Positions 62,353 to 64,000 of a stretch of DNA of 64,000 nucleotides are shown one piece after another (the stretch's first letter is position 1; the number at the start of each line of letters is the position of its first letter). The notes below the pieces were generated by a model, which saw only the letters and a program-made list of their open reading frames with translations, was not told the DNA's origin and ran no database searches. The position numbers were made by a program, and so were the translations under genes. Origin of the DNA: Mrakia gelida (taxonomy: Eukaryota > Basidiomycota > Tremellomycetes > Cystofilobasidiales > Mrakiaceae); NCBI GenBank assembly GCA_024345305.1, contig BRON01000024.1, positions 1 to 64,000 of the forward strand. The letters run 5' to 3'.

Positions 62353-62579
62353 TGTTGGAAGGTGGCGACTCGCAGAGAGGTCTTACGTGGTAGCTTAGTA
62401 ACGCGTCTCGTTCAGTCCCCTTGTTAGTAACCATTCTTCGTAAACAGCTTTGTAAGCTACCTTCAGATCACGTGACCATTTCCATAGTATATAAACCTTT
62501 CGAGTAGCTAGCTTTATACAACAAGCTTTGAACCACATCCTGCAGACATCCCTAAGCTCAAGTGGACGACCCAACAACA
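62353..62579 (+). repeat. 3' LTR of E5
   Basis: 227 bp, identical by eye to the 5' LTR, followed by the CTTCG duplication. Confidence 0.95.
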
Positions 62580-63472
62580 CTTCGTTCGGGCTTGGACTTC
62601 GCATGCTGACCTACGTGTCATCCCTTTCACTCACTCCCGACCGCACAAGCTTCCTTTCTCCTCCTAGCCCTCTCCCTCCTCATCCCAAAACTCCCGTACA
62701 TCATCCACGCCTCTCCACCCCTCTCCCTCGTCCCTGACGAAGGCTCCCTCCGCTCCTTCCTCGCCAAAGCCTGGTGCTTCAACTACCTCAACCACCTCGT
62801 CAACACCTCCTCCAACTTCCTCTACATCTCGCAGTTCCTCCTCAACCAACGCTCCAAGACCTTCGGAGAGAACTACCGCATTCTCGCTGGTGTCGACTTG
62901 CTTTCGCTCACCCTTCACGCCCTTCCGGTGATGTTGAGCGCGAGGTGGGGGAGGTAGGAGTCGATGGATCCGCTTTTTGTGTGGGATGTGGTGACGGTGG
63001 GGAGGTTCGCGGCGAGTGCGTGGCAGGCGTGGAAGTTTGAGGTGGTGAAGCAGAAGGAGGAGGAGGAGGAGTGAGAGGAGAGGAGGAGTGAGGGTTGAAG
63101 GAGATTTGGTTCGGGGGAAGCGGTGGATTATCTTGGAATGCTTTATGATCTTAGTCTGAAGAGAAGGAATCGTCCTCACAGGGGACGAGAAACCGCGAAA
63201 GCTGAAGCTGACGGGACGAACTCAAAGCCGACGCGTCTTGCGAAACGTTCCTCCGTCGGTCTCTCGCGGATTGGCCTGAGCTCAAGGCTCAAGGCTGCTC
63301 TCGGTCCTCTCTCGGCTGACAAGGCTCCGCTCATCGCCGTCAGGTTCCCTTCTCGTCGACGTTCTCCATACGATCCCTCGACGCGTTCGTCCTTCGTTTT
63401 CTCTTCTCGCCCAATCTTCCCGTCGAGTCGCTGACTGACTTCGTTTTTGGCCCCTCGTACTTCTCTCCTCAG

Positions 63473-63685
63473 ATCTTCCCCCTCTTCACTCAGTCCATGC
63501 AAAACCTCTTCTACACCCTGTGGTCCTCCTACTCTTCGCTCTTGAACTCTCCCCTCCACCCAGCACCAGTCGACTCCCTTCTCTTCACGATTCGAAGCTG
63601 CAACACCTACCTGCTCGAAGCGCGTCTGGAGGAAGGACTGTCAGCTTACCCCGATGCGAGCTCGTTTGCTTGTGAGCAGATGTGA
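63473..63685 (+). CDS. Possible terminal exon of an unknown gene
   Basis: After a strong acceptor (TTCTCTCCTCAG ending at 63472, preceded by CTGACTGAC), an open frame reads IFPLFTQSMQNLFYTLWSSY, then LLNSPLHPAPVDSLLFTIRS and ends ASSFACEQM with TGA at 63683-63685. Composition is protein-like. The upstream exon could be in 63130-63340, but the phases I tried do not join well, so the gene model is open. I recognise no family. The acid-rich stretch after the stop (63780-63860, many GAG/GAT codons) is probably untranslated. Confidence 0.35.
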   Translation: MFPLFTQSMQNLFYTLWSSYSSLLNSPLHPAPVDSLLFTIRSCNTYLLEARLEEGLSAYPDASSFACEQM

Positions 63686-64000
63686 GCAGGTTGAGAGAAT
63701 GAGTAGGGAAACAGAAGGGAAGCTTGAGGGAGGGGTAGGGAGGGACCTTCGCGTCGACTCGCCGGGAGGGGGCATCAATGTTGAGGAGGAGGATCTTGAG
63801 GATTACGGGTACGAGGAGGAGGAGGAAGACAAAGATGAGGACGATGAGGAGAGAAGTATTATGGGGATGTGGATGGAGATCGTTTGAGCGAAGGATCAGG
63901 AGCAGAGGAGAGAGACGAGACGGATTGGGGAGGTGAAGAGAGGTTGATGGTGCGAGGCAGAGATATGTCGCTAGAGATCGAGAACCATCGCAATCAGCTT

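Larger units (their letters stand above)
57742..62579 (+). mobile_element. Copia-type LTR retrotransposon E5, intact
   Basis: Plus-strand element with a perfect duplication CTTCG (57737-57741 and 62580-62584). LTRs 57742-57968 and 62353-62579 (227 bp) are identical by eye. Primer-binding site 57969-57982, Gag-Pol 58015-62322, and the purine-rich GTCGAGTGGGAG directly before the 3' LTR. It is the most complete copy in the window and the best candidate for an active one. Confidence 0.96.
57650..63074 (+). pseudogene. Host gene with E5 in an intron and an in-frame stop
   Basis: An exon ending at 57709 (frame ...EGGYEVKLAAARS) is followed by a GTGAGT donor at 57710. The matching acceptor CTCCTAG ends at 62667, and the next exon continues in phase as ALSLLIPKLPYIIHASPPLS. 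Without E5 and its CTTCG duplication the intron would be about 115 nt, a normal size here, with GACGCGTC at 57723 and a CTGACC branch-like site at 62605. The exon goes on with FLAKAWCFNYLNHLVNTSSN, FLYISQFLLNQRSKTFG and LSARWGR, reaches TAG at 62955-62957, then stays open in the same frame (ESMDPLFVWDVVTVGRFAAS) to TGA at 63072-63074. A TGG to TAG change would explain the stop. Hydrophobic stretches suggest a membrane protein; I do not recognise the family. Upstream exons, before about 57650, are unknown and may have been replaced. Confidence 0.55.

Noticed and set aside
62774..63040. Plus-strand 88-codon ORF overlapping the exon after E5
   Set aside because: It is a shadow frame of the better-supported exon at 62668-63074, whose frame fits the splice joint.
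1..64000. Bacterial-type features such as CRISPR arrays, operons, integrons or attachment sites
   Set aside because: Genes are intron-rich and of fungal type; no spaced direct-repeat arrays or bacterial signals were seen.

Overview
The window looks like nuclear DNA of a basidiomycete fungus, plausibly a Pucciniomycotina (red-yeast-like) lineage. The reasons are genes split by many short introns (GTRNGT donors, CTGAC-type branch sites, YAG acceptors), fungal transporter families, and Ty1/copia LTR retrotransposons. There are no bacterial operons, ribosome-binding sites or CRISPR arrays, and I see no rRNA or tRNA gene. The species assignment is inference only.

Layout. 1-5.4 kb: LTR fragments, a solo LTR and part of a membrane-protein gene (minus strand). 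5.4-9.1 kb: a NEK-like protein kinase gene (minus) and a divergent four-exon gene of unknown function (plus). 9.8-14.6 kb: copia element E1 (minus), which cuts off a second, truncated copy of the kinase gene. 14.9-15.7 kb: a 617-nt tract with only two G, then perfect palindromes and a telomere-like motif. 15.9-25 kb: two minus-strand MFS transporter genes, one phosphate-type and one Dal5/ACS-type, with an LTR relic between them. 25.9-32 kb: nested LTR relics and copia element E2 (plus). 32.1-39.6 kb: a sodium/phosphate symporter gene (PiT/PHO89 type, plus) facing a sodium/proton antiporter gene (NHA1 type, minus). 40-46 kb: gene remnants and relics of other LTR families. 46.2-62.6 kb: three more copia elements, E3 (minus), E4 (plus) and E5 (plus). 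E4 splits an ORF and E5 sits in an intron. 62.6-64 kb: the rest of the gene carrying E5 and one more possible exon.

The dominant biology is a burst of one copia family (LTR-A, 226-230 bp, one Gag-Pol ORF of about 1435 aa). There are five near-full-length copies and three solo LTRs, with older families LTR-B, C and D around them. E5 has identical LTRs, a 5-bp target duplication and an intact ORF, so it is the best candidate for a competent copy. The host genes suggest a membrane-transport neighbourhood: sodium-coupled phosphate uptake beside sodium extrusion, with a second, MFS-type phosphate transporter about 13 kb away.

The observations I rate highest are these. The primer-binding sites of two LTR families fit 5'-half tRNAs (Ile with an inosine-like mismatch, and Lys) ending at the same tRNA position. 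LTR-C carries a spliceable intron apparently made by a short tandem duplication. The palindrome GACGCGTC recurs inside host introns. E2 places an LTR promoter with a CACGTG box about 290 bp upstream of the phosphate symporter start codon. Several elements have discordant LTR pairs that imply recombination or gene conversion.
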